Shown: positions 8,330 to 16,614 of the stretch, piece by piece
How the letters are laid out: each line of letters begins with the position of its first letter
Numbering within the stretch: position 1 is the stretch's first letter
Source: Ensifer sp. USDA 6670
Lineage (GTDB): Bacteria; Pseudomonadota; Alphaproteobacteria; Rhizobiales; Rhizobiaceae
Direction of reading: 5' to 3'
NCBI GenBank assembly: GCA_000421085.1
Contig: ATWE01000015.1
Coordinates: 1 to 64,000 of the forward strand
Length of the DNA: 64,000 bases
Position numbers and translations under genes: made by a program
Notes under the pieces: model-generated
Database searches by the model: none
The model's input: the letters and a program-made list of their open reading frames with translations, nothing else
What the model was told of the DNA's origin: nothing

Positions 8330-8848
8330 TCATTGCGTGCCGGGAAAAGCTTCGGCTCGGTTAAATTTATCGAACCGCTTGACGGCGCGTTCGCGCTTTA
8401 GCCTTGAAAGTCGCCGAATCCAGAAGATACCGTTGAGCTGGTCGATCTCATGCTGCAGGCAGACCGCCATCAATCCCTCGGCTTCTTCTTCGCGTGTCTC
8501 GCCGTCCAGAGTTTGAAAGCTGACGCGCACGCGCGCCGGCCGCTCCACTTCTTCTGTGACACCCGGCATCGAGACGCTGCCTTCGCTGTGGCGCGCCGTC
8601 TCGCTCGACTGCCAGACGATTTCCGGGTTGACGAAGCTGCGCGGTCCCATTTGCGGGTCGACTTCGATGACCGTCAGACGCTGCAGGATGCCGATGTGAG
8701 GCGCGGTGATGCCTATGCCGGGGGCCGCGCGCATCGTGTCGACGAGATCGTCCGATAGCTGGCGAAGGGCGCCATCGAACCGGCTGATCTGCTCGGCTGA
8801 CGTCGTCAGCAGCGGGCTTGGAAAGCGGATGATCGGTCGGACAGCCAT
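8330..8848 (-). CDS. Peptide deformylase-like protein lacking metal ligands
   Basis: A 172-residue protein with the peptide deformylase fold and length. Active deformylases remove the formyl group of nascent proteins using Fe/Zn held by the Cys of EGCLS and both His of HExxH. Here the corresponding motifs are EGSVS (Ser91 in place of Cys) and HEIDQ (His133-Glu134 kept, Gln137 in place of the second His), and the GxGLAAxQ motif is degenerate (GIGITAPH). Two of three metal ligands are therefore missing, so deformylase activity is unlikely. Peptide-deformylase-like proteins of this sort are known in rhizobia; their role is not established. The gene stands alone. Confidence 0.9.
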   Translation of the reverse strand: MAVRPIIRFPSPLLTTSAEQISRFDGALRQLSDDLVDTMRAAPGIGITAPHIGILQRLTVIEVDPQMGPRSFVNPEIVWQSSETARHSEGSVSMPGVTEEVERPARVRVSFQTLDGETREEEAEGLMAVCLQHEIDQLNGIFWIRRLSRLKRERAVKRFDKFNRAEAFPGTQ

Positions 8849-9071
8849 GAGAAATGTCTCTGCTCGGGTCAGTGGCCGGGTCGGCGCCCGGTAGGATCGT
8901 CACATTCGTTTCATCATTTCATATGTTTTTGCAACAGCTTGGATAAATGTTCCGAGGCGGATCGCCGATCTCGTCTCGACTGTGGACGCAGGCGGAGCTT
9001 TGCGCTAGCAGGGCAGAGGAGCCGTTTCCGGCGCGGGCCGGGACGGCGGTAATCTCTGGAGGGGCGGGTCC

Positions 9072-10493
9072 ATGAGCAGCACCGGCGACGACGATCGCGG
9101 TTCCGACGAAATCGCTGTCCATGACGACTCGGATATCTACGCCGAAGACGGCTCGGTACGCTCCGATTTCCTGATGCATGTCGGCGCCGCGATCGCGGAT
9201 CGCGATATCATTTACCTTCGCCAGCATGTCGCCGGCCTTCATGCCTCGGAACTGGGCGACCTTATCGAGGCGATCCAGCCGGAGCAGCGTATCGCACTGG
9301 TTCTGCTGCTCGGCAAGGACTTCGACCTGGCCGCGCTGACCGAGGTCGACGAGGGAATCCGTCTCGACATCGTCGAACATTTGCCGAACGAGCAGATTGC
9401 CGAGGCGATCGGCGAGATGGATTCCGATGACGCGGTCTACATTCTCGAGGATCTTGACGAGGAGGATCAGGAAGAGATCCTCGCCAAGCTTCCCTTTACC
9501 GAGCGCGTCCGCCTGCGCCGCTCGCTCGACTATCCGGAGAGCACCGCCGGGCGGCGCATGCAGACCGAGTTCGTCGCGGTGCCGCCTTTCTGGACCGTCG
9601 GCCAGACGATCGATTACATGCGCGAGGACGACGACCTTCCCGAAAGTTTCACGCAGATTTTCGTCATCGATCCGACTTTCAAGCTGCTCGGGGCAGTCGA
9701 TCTGGACCGGGTGCTGCGCGCAAAGCGCTCGGTAAAGATCGATGCGATCATGCGTGACACAAGCCATTCCGTGCCGGCGGAAATGGACCAGGAGGAGGCG
9801 GCGCAGCTTTTTGAACAGTATGACCTCCTCTCGGCCGCCGTCGTCGATGAAAACGGCAGGCTCGTCGGCGTGCTGACGATCGACGACGTGGTCGACGTGA
9901 TCCAGGAAGAGGCGGAAGAGGATTTCCTGCGCCTGAGCGGCGTCGGTGATGAAGAACTGTCGGACTCGGTCGCGGAAGCCGCGCGCTCACGCGTTCCCTG
10001 GCTTTTCATCAACTCGATGACGGCTTGCGTTTCTGCCTCGGTCATCGGCCTGTTCGATGCCACGATACAGCAGATCGTCGCGCTTGCCGTCCTGATGCCG
10101 ATCGTCGCAGGGATGGGCGGCAATGCCGGATCGCAAACCATGACCGTGACGGTGCGAGCGCTCGCGACCCGAGGGCTCGATATTCACAACGCGCCGAGAA
10201 TCATCCGCCGCGAGGCGGGCGTCGGACTCCTGAATGGCGTGATCTTCGGTGCGTTCATCGGTCTTGTTGCGGGCCTTTGGTTCCAGAATCCCGACCTCGG
10301 CGGCATTATCGCGACAGCGATGCTGATCAACATGATGGCCGCCGCACTCGCCGGCATCCTGATCCCGATTCTGCTCGAAAGATACGGTGCCGACCCGGCG
10401 GTCTCTTCCGCCGTCTTCGTAACGACGGTCACCGACATAACCGGCTTCTTCAGCTTTCTCGGCATCGCGACATGGTGGTTCAGTCTTGGCTGA
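9072..10493 (+). CDS. mgtE: MgtE family magnesium transporter/channel
   Basis: A 473-residue MgtE-type Mg2+ channel of the inner membrane. The order of parts is normal: an acidic N-terminal superhelical MgtE_N domain (about 30-150), a CBS pair (about 155-275) that senses cytosolic Mg2+, then five membrane helices (about 300-473). The family signature GGNAGSQT lies near residue 350 in the pore region. The ATG has GGAGGGGCGGGT upstream, an adequate ribosome site. It is followed by the MerR gene after an 85-base gap that holds a palindromic operator, so the two are probably separately controlled. No Mg-responsive leader could be recognised. Confidence 0.95.
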   Translation: MSSTGDDDRGSDEIAVHDDSDIYAEDGSVRSDFLMHVGAAIADRDIIYLRQHVAGLHASELGDLIEAIQPEQRIALVLLLGKDFDLAALTEVDEGIRLDIVEHLPNEQIAEAIGEMDSDDAVYILEDLDEEDQEEILAKLPFTERVRLRRSLDYPESTAGRRMQTEFVAVPPFWTVGQTIDYMREDDDLPESFTQIFVIDPTFKLLGAVDLDRVLRAKRSVKIDAIMRDTSHSVPAEMDQEEAAQLFEQYDLLSAAVVDENGRLVGVLTIDDVVDVIQEEAEEDFLRLSGVGDEELSDSVAEAARSRVPWLFINSMTACVSASVIGLFDATIQQIVALAVLMPIVAGMGGNAGSQTMTVTVRALATRGLDIHNAPRIIRREAGVGLLNGVIFGAFIGLVAGLWFQNPDLGGIIATAMLINMMAAALAGILIPILLERYGADPAVSSAVFVTTVTDITGFFSFLGIATWWFSLG

Positions 10494-10521
10494 AGTGCGA
10501 CGCATGCTCGGCGCGCCGTGT

Positions 10522-10543
10522 TTGACTTTTACGTCAAAGTCAA
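10522..10543. promoter_or_regulatory. 22-bp perfect dyad, candidate MerR-family operator
   Basis: TTGACTTT and AAAGTCAA are perfectly complementary around the centre TACGTC. The site lies 35 bases before the MerR-family start codon. Dyads built on TTTACGT-like half-sites are typical of LiuR/MerR regulators that control branched-chain and fatty-acid catabolism, so autoregulation is likely. Confidence 0.6.
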
Positions 10544-10578
10544 CAATAGTTGGGGCGCGTCTTTGATGGAATGGCTGC

Positions 10579-10965
10579 GTGAACAAATATTATAGCATTA
10601 CCGAGCTGACCCGGGAATTCGGGATCTCGACCCGGACACTGCGCTTCTATGAGGATGAGGGCCTTATTCATCCGGAGCGTCGTGGCCGCACGCGTCTGTT
10701 CCGCCCCGCCGACAGGCACCTCATAAAGGAGATTCTGCGTGGCCGGCGCATTGGCTTCACCATCGCCGAAATTCGCGAGATCATTCAGGTCTACAAGGAT
10801 CCGCCGGGTGAGATGGGCCAGCTGCAGCTCTTGATCAAGCGCGTCGAGGAGAAGCGCGAGGACTTGCGGCAGAAGCGCAAGGACATCGAAGACACACTTA
10901 GCGAACTCGACAATGTCGAAGAGGCCTGCCTCACGCGCCTTGCCGAAATCGGCGTCGGCACCTGA
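10579..10965 (+). CDS. MerR-family transcriptional regulator, LiuR-like
   Basis: A 128-residue regulator with the MerR winged HTH at the N-terminus (YSITELTREFGISTRTLRFY, about residues 5-24, then YEDEGLIHPERRGRTRLF) and a long C-terminal coiled coil (about 76-120) for dimerisation. The lack of clustered cysteines argues against a metal sensor. The sequence is closest by eye to the LiuR/isovaleryl-CoA-pathway branch, whose members answer to acyl-CoA intermediates; no such pathway genes adjoin it, so the target is open. The start is GTG. A palindromic candidate operator lies upstream. Confidence 0.88.
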   Translation: MNKYYSITELTREFGISTRTLRFYEDEGLIHPERRGRTRLFRPADRHLIKEILRGRRIGFTIAEIREIIQVYKDPPGEMGQLQLLIKRVEEKREDLRQKRKDIEDTLSELDNVEEACLTRLAEIGVGT

Positions 10966-10991
10966 CGGTCCGCTTGAGTTTTTGCGCATTT

Positions 10992-11072
10992 CAGCCGGTC
11001 CAAGCCCTTGCGCTGAGGGGACTCTTCCGCGCCGCAGACGCGGCGCTGCTGGATCCCTGTGACGGGCACAGG
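10992..11072 (+). repeat. Rhizobial intergenic palindromic repeat, 5'-truncated copy
   Basis: It shares the core TCCGCGCCGCAGACGCGGCG and the right arm GCTGGATC...GTGAC.GGCACAG with the element at 7272-7361, but the left arm is missing before CAGCC. It lies between the convergent MerR and methyltransferase genes. Confidence 0.65.
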
Positions 11073-11105
11073 AGATGAGGAAGAGGCAGACTCTTCCATG
11101 TCCGC

Positions 11106-11579
11106 TCAAATCCAACGGCTAGTGTGCCGGCAATATCGCTCGAACTCGAAACCGAAGCGCGACAGCAGGTGCCGCTCCTCCTTGCGGATGGCCAAAAGGG
11201 TCGTCAATCCGACCGCCGCAATTGCCGTGATGAAGAACCAGGGGTTGATCGTCGCCAATCCGAGGCCGGTCATAGCCAGCGTGTAGCTGAAATAGATCGG
11301 GTTGCGGGTGAAACGAAATGGGCCGCAGGTGACGAGGCAGGTGGCGCACCGGTTCGGAAGAACGGCTGTATGGCGGTCAAGGAGAGTCTTGACGGCCCAG
11401 AGATCGATCGTGATCGCCAGAACGACAAGGCCGTAGCCCACCAGCGAGAGGATCCAACTGCGCTCGTGCGCTACCGGAATCGGAAAAAGGTGCTCCAGGG
11501 CCAGCGCGATCAGAGCGGCCGCGCCATAGAGCAGAGGCGGCCATGGAAACTTCAGCGGCCTGGCACGAAAGGCATTCAT
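11106..11579 (-). CDS. Isoprenylcysteine carboxyl methyltransferase-like membrane protein
   Basis: A 157-residue integral membrane protein with about four helices. The C-terminal half has the ICMT/PEMT signature: GPFRFTRNPIYFSYTLAMTG (about 85-104), then a conserved EERHLLSRFGFEFERYCRHT stretch (about 133-152) that binds S-adenosylmethionine in characterised relatives. Bacterial members methylate lipids or unknown substrates; they are not known to act on prenylated proteins. The neighbouring DUF1624 gene lies 11 bases upstream on the same strand, so the two are probably one transcription unit. The substrate cannot be told from sequence. Confidence 0.85.
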   Translation of the reverse strand: MNAFRARPLKFPWPPLLYGAAALIALALEHLFPIPVAHERSWILSLVGYGLVVLAITIDLWAVKTLLDRHTAVLPNRCATCLVTCGPFRFTRNPIYFSYTLAMTGLGLATINPWFFITAIAAVGLTTLLAIRKEERHLLSRFGFEFERYCRHTSRWI

Positions 11580-11590
11580 GTCCTAAGTAT

Positions 11591-12613
11591 TTAGTCCCCT
11601 GACTGCGCCTCTCCTGATTGTGCATCCATTGTGCACTGACCGGCGATTCGCGCAATGCGTTCATCTGTGTTCACGTCGATCTTGCCCAGATTCAGATCGT
11701 CGAACAGGCTCTGTTCCTTCAGGCCGGCGAGTGTGCAACCGCAAAACGCGCTGCAGGAGATCGCGGAATTTTCGTTGCTGCAGGCGCGTTCGCAATTGAG
11801 CAGATAGACCTGTGCCGGATCCGGCGCCGGGGCGGGAACAGCGAGAGAGAAGAGATAGACTGCCGCGATAAGCAGCGGCTGGTGGATGAGATATATAAAA
11901 AGACTGTGACGGCCACCAAAGGCGAGAGGCGTCATCCACGGGAGCTTACGGGTCCCGGCGCTTCGGTTATGCCGGGCGGAAAATAACGGGTGGAGCAGCT
12001 TCGCGGTTCCGAGGCCGAGGAGGAAAGGGGCAACCCAGGGAAGCAGAGGAACGTAGTCGTTCGAGCGCGGAATTGTCTCCGAGAGGCCGACCCACCAGAG
12101 CGCCGGCATGTCGAAAAACGACGAGCGGAGATAATGGGGAGCAGCGAAGGCCGCGGCAGCCGCAAGAAAGGAAACGGCGGCCGGCAATTTCAGGAACAGG
12201 AGGCCGACGAGGCTTGCCGCCGCAATGGCGTGGAGAATGCCGAAGAAGATGAACGACTGAGGAATGGCGAACCATGTACCGATGCTGATCAGCGCGGCTG
12301 CGCCGGCGATCTTCGCGAAACGCAAGGCGAAGGCGCGCGGGCGGAGTTTCGGTAACTGGCCGAGCACGAGACTGTAACCGGCAAGAAACAAAAAGCTGCT
12401 GGCAATCATGCGTGCAAACATCCGCCAGCCGCCCGTCCCGGCGGTGCCGGCCGCGACATAGCCGAAGAATTCGAGGTCCCAGACAAAGTGATAGAGCGCC
12501 ATGGCGACGAGAGCCAGGCCGCGCAGAGCGTCCAGGAGGACCATCCGGTTGGTTCCGGTCACCTCCGTGCGCATTTGCGCTTCAGGGGTCGTCGTCGCGC
12601 TGTGTTCGGACAT
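11591..12613 (-). CDS. DUF1624/heparan-alpha-glucosaminide N-acetyltransferase-like membrane protein with Cys-rich tail
   Basis: A 340-residue polytopic protein. The first 260 residues carry a DUF1624 acyltransferase-type core with about eight membrane segments; the start RMVLLDALRGLALVAMALYH and the later SLFIYLIHQPLL block are family hallmarks. After the last helix comes an unusual hydrophilic tail of about 70 residues with seven cysteines (C-x3-C, then SCSAFCGC, then a late QCTM). This pattern suggests a small metal-binding or disulphide-knotted domain added to the membrane core. The likely role is transfer of an acyl group across the inner membrane, substrate unknown. It precedes the methyltransferase gene on the same strand. 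Confidence 0.85.
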   Translation of the reverse strand: MSEHSATTTPEAQMRTEVTGTNRMVLLDALRGLALVAMALYHFVWDLEFFGYVAAGTAGTGGWRMFARMIASSFLFLAGYSLVLGQLPKLRPRAFALRFAKIAGAAALISIGTWFAIPQSFIFFGILHAIAAASLVGLLFLKLPAAVSFLAAAAAFAAPHYLRSSFFDMPALWWVGLSETIPRSNDYVPLLPWVAPFLLGLGTAKLLHPLFSARHNRSAGTRKLPWMTPLAFGGRHSLFIYLIHQPLLIAAVYLFSLAVPAPAPDPAQVYLLNCERACSNENSAISCSAFCGCTLAGLKEQSLFDDLNLGKIDVNTDERIARIAGQCTMDAQSGEAQSGD

Positions 12614-12753
12614 CGAAAGGTCGCTCTGCTGCTGGAGGTGGGTCTACGAGGGCGCCTCATTTCAGTCGCGTCGCGAATATGTTGAAATGAGGGCCGGCAG
12701 TCATTCGATCGGTTACAGCAAACCGCGGACCGGGTGCAATCGGTTGCTGCAGC

Positions 12754-13443
12754 CTATTGCGCATTCTCGATCAGCGCGGCGCGCGCTTCGGAGAAGAACT
12801 GCCGGCGCGCGAGGACGAAGATGACGAAGGCGGTCAGCACCATGAACACATAGGGGCTGATGAACCAGCCGAGATAGCCGATCGACAGGAAGATCGCCCG
12901 AAGCCCGGCATTGAAGTGCTTGGCCGCAAGTATGTTCATGCGGATCGCGCGCTCCGCGGCACGCTCGGCCGCCTTCTGGTCGCGCTGCATGTCCGCCGTC
13001 ATCGGAATGCCGCCCATCAGAATCGAGCAATAGTTGAACAGCCGGTAGGACCAACCGAACTTGAAGAAGGAATAGCCGAAGAGGCAGGTCAGGCCGCCCA
13101 CTTTCAGTTCGAAGGCCGTCCGCCCGCTTCGGAATATTTGCGGCAGATCGCTAAAGATCATCTGCACTTGGTCTGTCGCGCCGAGCAATGCGAAACAACC
13201 GCCGAGCGCGAAGATCGTCGTGGAGGCGAAGAAAGCGGTACCCGCCTGCAGCCCGGCGATGATCTGTGTGTCGATCATCTTCAGGTCGCGGTTGAGCGAA
13301 TTGCGGATCCAGCGCGCCCTATGCTCGTTCATCAGACGCGTCAGGCTGACGCGGTCGAAGCCGCGCCCCGCGTCGGAAGCCCAGCTGAAGCCGGCCCAGA
13401 GGAGGACGAAGATGGCGAGCGCGACGTAATCTTCAGAGGTCAT
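12754..13443 (-). CDS. DUF599 family membrane protein
   Basis: A 229-residue inner-membrane protein of the DUF599 family with about four hydrophobic segments: residues 4-20, a pair near 78-130, and a C-terminal pair near 180-215. The conserved basic stretch MNEHRARWIRNSLNRDLKMI follows the first helix, as in other members. Function is not known. The start at 13443 places the first helix right at the N-terminus, as is normal for the family; an in-frame extension to 13509 would add an unconserved hydrophilic leader. Confidence 0.8.
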   Translation of the reverse strand: MTSEDYVALAIFVLLWAGFSWASDAGRGFDRVSLTRLMNEHRARWIRNSLNRDLKMIDTQIIAGLQAGTAFFASTTIFALGGCFALLGATDQVQMIFSDLPQIFRSGRTAFELKVGGLTCLFGYSFFKFGWSYRLFNYCSILMGGIPMTADMQRDQKAAERAAERAIRMNILAAKHFNAGLRAIFLSIGYLGWFISPYVFMVLTAFVIFVLARRQFFSEARAALIENAQ

Positions 13444-13708
13444 AGCGGTGTTTTGGCACGGCCGTCCGAAAATGCAAGATGGGCGATCTTGGTCTGCCTT
13501 AAGACTCACGGCGAAATCGAGGCGTCAGCACCGAGCCGGGCGCTCCGCGATTCCGCGGCTTGCACACGGCTTTGTGTCCGCGTTCAAGGCGTCCCGCGTC
13601 GCTCTGACACTATTTCGCCATATTTCACCATTGCGCGTTAACAAAATCTTCGCTATTGGACTGGCCACGCGACTTAATGGTTACCGGGCTTCGGTATTCG
13701 GAGACATC

Positions 13709-13810
13709 ATGGACAAAACAGTAGAGAAGTCGTGCTGGGGCGTGACGGTTCGCGCCGTGGCGGGTTTCGGGGGTGTTCTCGTTCTCGCCTACCTCTTCGG
13801 CGGCTTCTGA
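13709..13810 (+). CDS. 33-residue small membrane protein
   Basis: A very short reading frame: 11 polar residues (MDKTVEKSCWG) followed by one hydrophobic helix VTVRAVAGFGGVLVLAYLFG. GGAG stands five bases before the ATG, and a strong intrinsic terminator begins 19 bases after the stop, which makes this a compact single-gene unit and argues that it is expressed. There is no recognised family. It would insert in the inner membrane with the N-terminus inside. It could instead be the coding part of a small RNA. Confidence 0.6.
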   Translation: MDKTVEKSCWGVTVRAVAGFGGVLVLAYLFGGF

Positions 13811-13829
13811 AGATAGATTGAAATGTCAG

Positions 13830-13863
13830 GCGATGCAGTCCGCGGGCTGCATCGCTTTTTTTG
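13830..13863 (+). terminator. Strong rho-independent terminator
   Basis: GCGATGCAG and CTGCATCGC form a perfect 9-bp stem around an 8-base loop, followed by seven T. It ends the transcript of the 33-residue membrane protein. Confidence 0.9.
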
Positions 13864-14095
13864 ACTGTTTCCGATCGTCCATCACATGCGCCGTTCTTCA
13901 ACGGCATGTCGCACGAACAGAATTCAATGTCGGTCGGTCGCCTGATGGATCGCCATAGGATCGCTTAGGGTCAGATCCTATATTAGGAACGATCGACACC
14001 TCCCGAGCAGAAAACGGGCGGCTTCGGTCCTATCATCGACGCGAACGTGGAGCTCATCGGCAGCAACGTTGCGTCAGGCTCTGGGCAGGCAATTC

Positions 14096-15496
14096 ATGTT
14101 TCTTTCCGTCTTCGACGTTTTCAAGATCGGTATCGGTCCATCGAGCTCACACACGATGGGGCCGATGTCGGCGGCCAACAGGTTTCTCGATCTCATCCTG
14201 TCGGACGAATGGCCGCGACCATCTCACGCGTCTGTCGGCGCCATCAAGGTAAGCCTCCATGGCTCGCTTGCGCATACAGGCATCGGTCATGGAACGGGCA
14301 GGGCGGTCATTCTCGGCCTTATGGGCGAGCGCCCGGATCTCGTCGAGCCGGACAGGATGGACGCGATCATCGAGCAGGTGGAGCGTACGGGCCGCATCAC
14401 CCCGCCGGGTCACCCGGGCTATATGTTCCAGCCGAAAGCCGATCTTGTCTTCGACAAGAAGACGCCGCTGCCGGGCCATGCGAATGGCATGTCCTTCTCC
14501 GCCTTCGACCGGGACGGCCGGCTGCTTCTGAAACGCATCTACTATTCGATCGGCGGCGGCTTCGTGGTGACCGATACGGAACTGGACGCGATGAGGGCCC
14601 AGAAGAACAAGCCCGCAGGCGTAAAGGTGCCCTATCCCTTTGCCACGGCTCAGCAGATGCTCGACATGGCCGCGCGCTCCGGGCTGACGATCGCCCAGAT
14701 GAAGCGCGCGAACGAGGAATGCAGCATGTCGAGGGACGAACTCGACGCCGGGCTCGACCGCATCTGGACGGCGATGAGCAGTTGCATCGATCGCGGCCTC
14801 AGCCAGGACGGCATCATGCCGGGCGGTCTGAACGTACGCCGGCGCGCCCGGGCGATCCACGACAAGCTGCAGGAGGAATGGCGCTCCAACAAGACCAATC
14901 CTCTCCTCGCAAATGATTGGTTGAGCGTCTATGCAATGGCGGTCAATGAGGAGAACGCTGCGGGCGGCCGGGTGGTGACTTCGCCGACCAACGGCGCGGC
15001 CGGCGTCGTTCCGGCGACGATCCGCTACTATCTGCATTTTCACGACGATGCCGATCAGGAAGGCATCCGGGATTACCTGCTGACCGCGGCGGCGATCGGC
15101 GGTATCATCAAGCACAACGCCTCGATTTCCGGCGCGGAGGTGGGCTGTCAGGGCGAAGTCGGATCGGCGTCGGCGATGGCCGCGGCGGGTCTTGCTGCCG
15201 TCATGGGCGGAACGCCCGAGCAGATCGAGAATGCGGCCGAGATCGCGCTCGAGCACCATCTCGGAATGACCTGCGATCCGGTCGCAGGTCTCGTTCAGGT
15301 GCCGTGCATCGAACGCAATGCCCTCGGCGCCGTCAAAGCGGTAACCGCCGCCTCGCTCGCACTCAAGGGCGACGGCAAGCATTTCGTGCCGCTCGATGCC
15401 TGTATAGAGACGATGCGCCAGACCGGCGCTGATATGAACGAGAAGTACAAGGAAACATCGACCGGGGGTCTCGCCGTCAACGTGGTCGAGTGCTGA
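14096..15496 (+). CDS. sdaA: L-serine dehydratase, iron-sulfur dependent, single chain
   Basis: A 466-residue enzyme that deaminates L-serine to pyruvate and ammonia in the cytosol. It is the fused single-chain form with a beta domain first ([20 protein letters not shown] at the N-terminus) and a catalytic alpha domain after about residue 180. The cysteines expected to hold the [4Fe-4S] cluster are visible in [16 protein letters not shown] and in [14 protein letters not shown]. The ATG at 14096 fits the usual family start; a TTG nine codons upstream is in frame. No obvious operon partner; the DUF1489 gene follows after 84 bases. Confidence 0.95.
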   Translation: MFLSVFDVFKIGIGPSSSHTMGPMSAANRFLDLILSDEWPRPSHASVGAIKVSLHGSLAHTGIGHGTGRAVILGLMGERPDLVEPDRMDAIIEQVERTGRITPPGHPGYMFQPKADLVFDKKTPLPGHANGMSFSAFDRDGRLLLKRIYYSIGGGFVVTDTELDAMRAQKNKPAGVKVPYPFATAQQMLDMAARSGLTIAQMKRANEECSMSRDELDAGLDRIWTAMSSCIDRGLSQDGIMPGGLNVRRRARAIHDKLQEEWRSNKTNPLLANDWLSVYAMAVNEENAAGGRVVTSPTNGAAGVVPATIRYYLHFHDDADQEGIRDYLLTAAAIGGIIKHNASISGAEVGCQGEVGSASAMAAAGLAAVMGGTPEQIENAAEIALEHHLGMTCDPVAGLVQVPCIERNALGAVKAVTAASLALKGDGKHFVPLDACIETMRQTGADMNEKYKETSTGGLAVNVVEC

Positions 15497-15580
15497 GCTG
15501 GATCTGAAGTCGTTGGGCCTGTGGATGAATGCGCCCGGACGGCTTGACCGCAGCCGCCGGCCGGGTGTTCAAGATTTGCC

Positions 15581-16015
15581 ATGGCTTTAAATCTCATCAA
15601 ACTCTGTGTCGGTGCCGAATCGATCGAGGATCTGCGCGAATGGGTCGCGCGCAAGGCCCTGGCGGCGATCGCAGCCGGGCAGCAGCCGCACTCCTTCCAC
15701 ACGACGCGGATGGTCCCGAAACGTACGGAAGAGCTTCTCGCCGGCGGTTCGCTCTATTGGGTGATCAAGGGATACGTTCAGGCGCGCCAGCCGCTGATCG
15801 GCATCGAGACCTTCACCGACGGCGAGGGCATCGGCCGCTGCAATCTCCTTCTCGGTCCGGAAGTCATGGAGACGGAACCGCAGCCGCGTCGGGCTTTTCA
15901 GGGCTGGCGCTACCTCGAGGACAAGGAAGCTCCGCGGGATCTTGCCTCGCTCGCCGATGGCGGGGAGATGCCGCTCGATTTGCGGCGTGAGCTTGCTGAA
16001 CTCGGGCTGTTATAG
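15581..16015 (+). CDS. DUF1489 family protein
   Basis: A 144-residue soluble protein of the alphaproteobacterial DUF1489 family, opening MALNLIKLCVGAESIEDLRE and containing the conserved SFHTTRMVPKR and GSLYWVIKGYVQARQ segments. Family length is normal and there is no signal peptide. Its function is not known; the family is widespread in Rhizobiales core genomes. It lies downstream of sdaA in the same direction. Confidence 0.9.
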   Translation: MALNLIKLCVGAESIEDLREWVARKALAAIAAGQQPHSFHTTRMVPKRTEELLAGGSLYWVIKGYVQARQPLIGIETFTDGEGIGRCNLLLGPEVMETEPQPRRAFQGWRYLEDKEAPRDLASLADGGEMPLDLRRELAELGLL

Positions 16016-16081
16016 CGGGCGGACACGCAGCGGCGGCGATTCCCGCATTCCGCCTGTCAACTTACCAAAATCGATCAGGTC

Positions 16082-16111
16082 ATGATTTCAGGTCGCCCGA
16101 CCTGAAATCAT
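16082..16111. repeat. Perfect 14-bp inverted repeat (hairpin)
   Basis: ATGATTTCAGGTCG and CGACCTGAAATCAT flank a CC centre, a perfect stem with almost no loop. There is no T-run on either strand, so it is not a standard terminator. Its left arm plus one base recurs at 7450-7464, marking it as a dispersed repeat. It sits between DUF1489 and the convergent small gene. Confidence 0.8.
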
Positions 16112-16132
16112 CGCCCTAAGCGCCTCGAAGCT

Positions 16133-16174
16133 AAGCACTTCCGGACTGAAAATCGCTACACACTGGAAGTGCTT
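16133..16174. repeat. 10-bp inverted repeat, 22-base loop
   Basis: AAGCACTTCC at 16133-16142 pairs with GGAAGTGCTT at 16165-16174. The right arm ends on the stop codon of the minus-strand gene that follows. It may act as a processing or termination structure for convergent transcripts. Confidence 0.6.
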
Positions 16175-16443
16175 CAGTGCAGGCGCATTCTGAGAGGGTG
16201 ACTACGACCCGGTGCCGCGACGTGCAGATGGATGTCCGCCCGTGGCTGGGTCGAACGCCACGCGCGCGCGCCATGTGTAAGGAGCATGCCCACCAGGTCA
16301 CGCGTCTTTGCCTTGGACCGGTTCAGGCCGATGTCGGCGATGCGCATGGCCGCCTCGTGCAATGGATGCAGCCGGATGCGCGAAGACCTTGCCTTCCGGT
16401 CGGAAATCAGGGTGTCGCCGGGGACGTTCTCGTTCATTGCCAT
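16174..16443 (-). CDS. Small basic hypothetical protein
   Basis: An 89-residue, strongly basic protein with no recognised family. Codon third positions are GC-rich as in neighbouring true genes, and GAGGTC stands five bases before the ATG, both in favour of a real gene. The centre (HEAAMRIADIGLNRSKAKTR) could form a short amphipathic helix. An overlapping frame on the opposite strand is less convincing because it lacks a ribosome site. Existence of the protein is moderately supported; function is unknown. Confidence 0.5.
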   Translation of the reverse strand: MAMNENVPGDTLISDRKARSSRIRLHPLHEAAMRIADIGLNRSKAKTRDLVGMLLTHGARAWRSTQPRADIHLHVAAPGRSHPLRMRLH

Positions 16444-16502
16444 GCTGACCTCGTTACGCTGTACTAACCCGAGGAGGACAGCCGGAAAACGCCCGGCTGC
16501 CG

Positions 16503-16604
16503 CTGCAGCGCCGCGCGTCTTGATCAGCCGCGCAAAGGTCGCTGTAGCACTTTTGTTTGCCGCATGCTTTTGTCCTTGGATCGGATCAAGGAAACATGCA
16601 GTAG
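16503..16604. repeat. ABC-type Rhizobium intergenic element
   Basis: CTGCAGCGCCGCGCG ... GTCGCTGTAGCAC hairpin, then a GCATGCTTTTGTCCTTGGAT block and the closing AAACATGCAGTAG. This is the most complete of three copies in the window. It ends 11 bases before the stop of the carboxypeptidase gene and may serve as its 3' structure. Confidence 0.9.
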
Positions 16605-16614
16605 ATGGCGTCTC

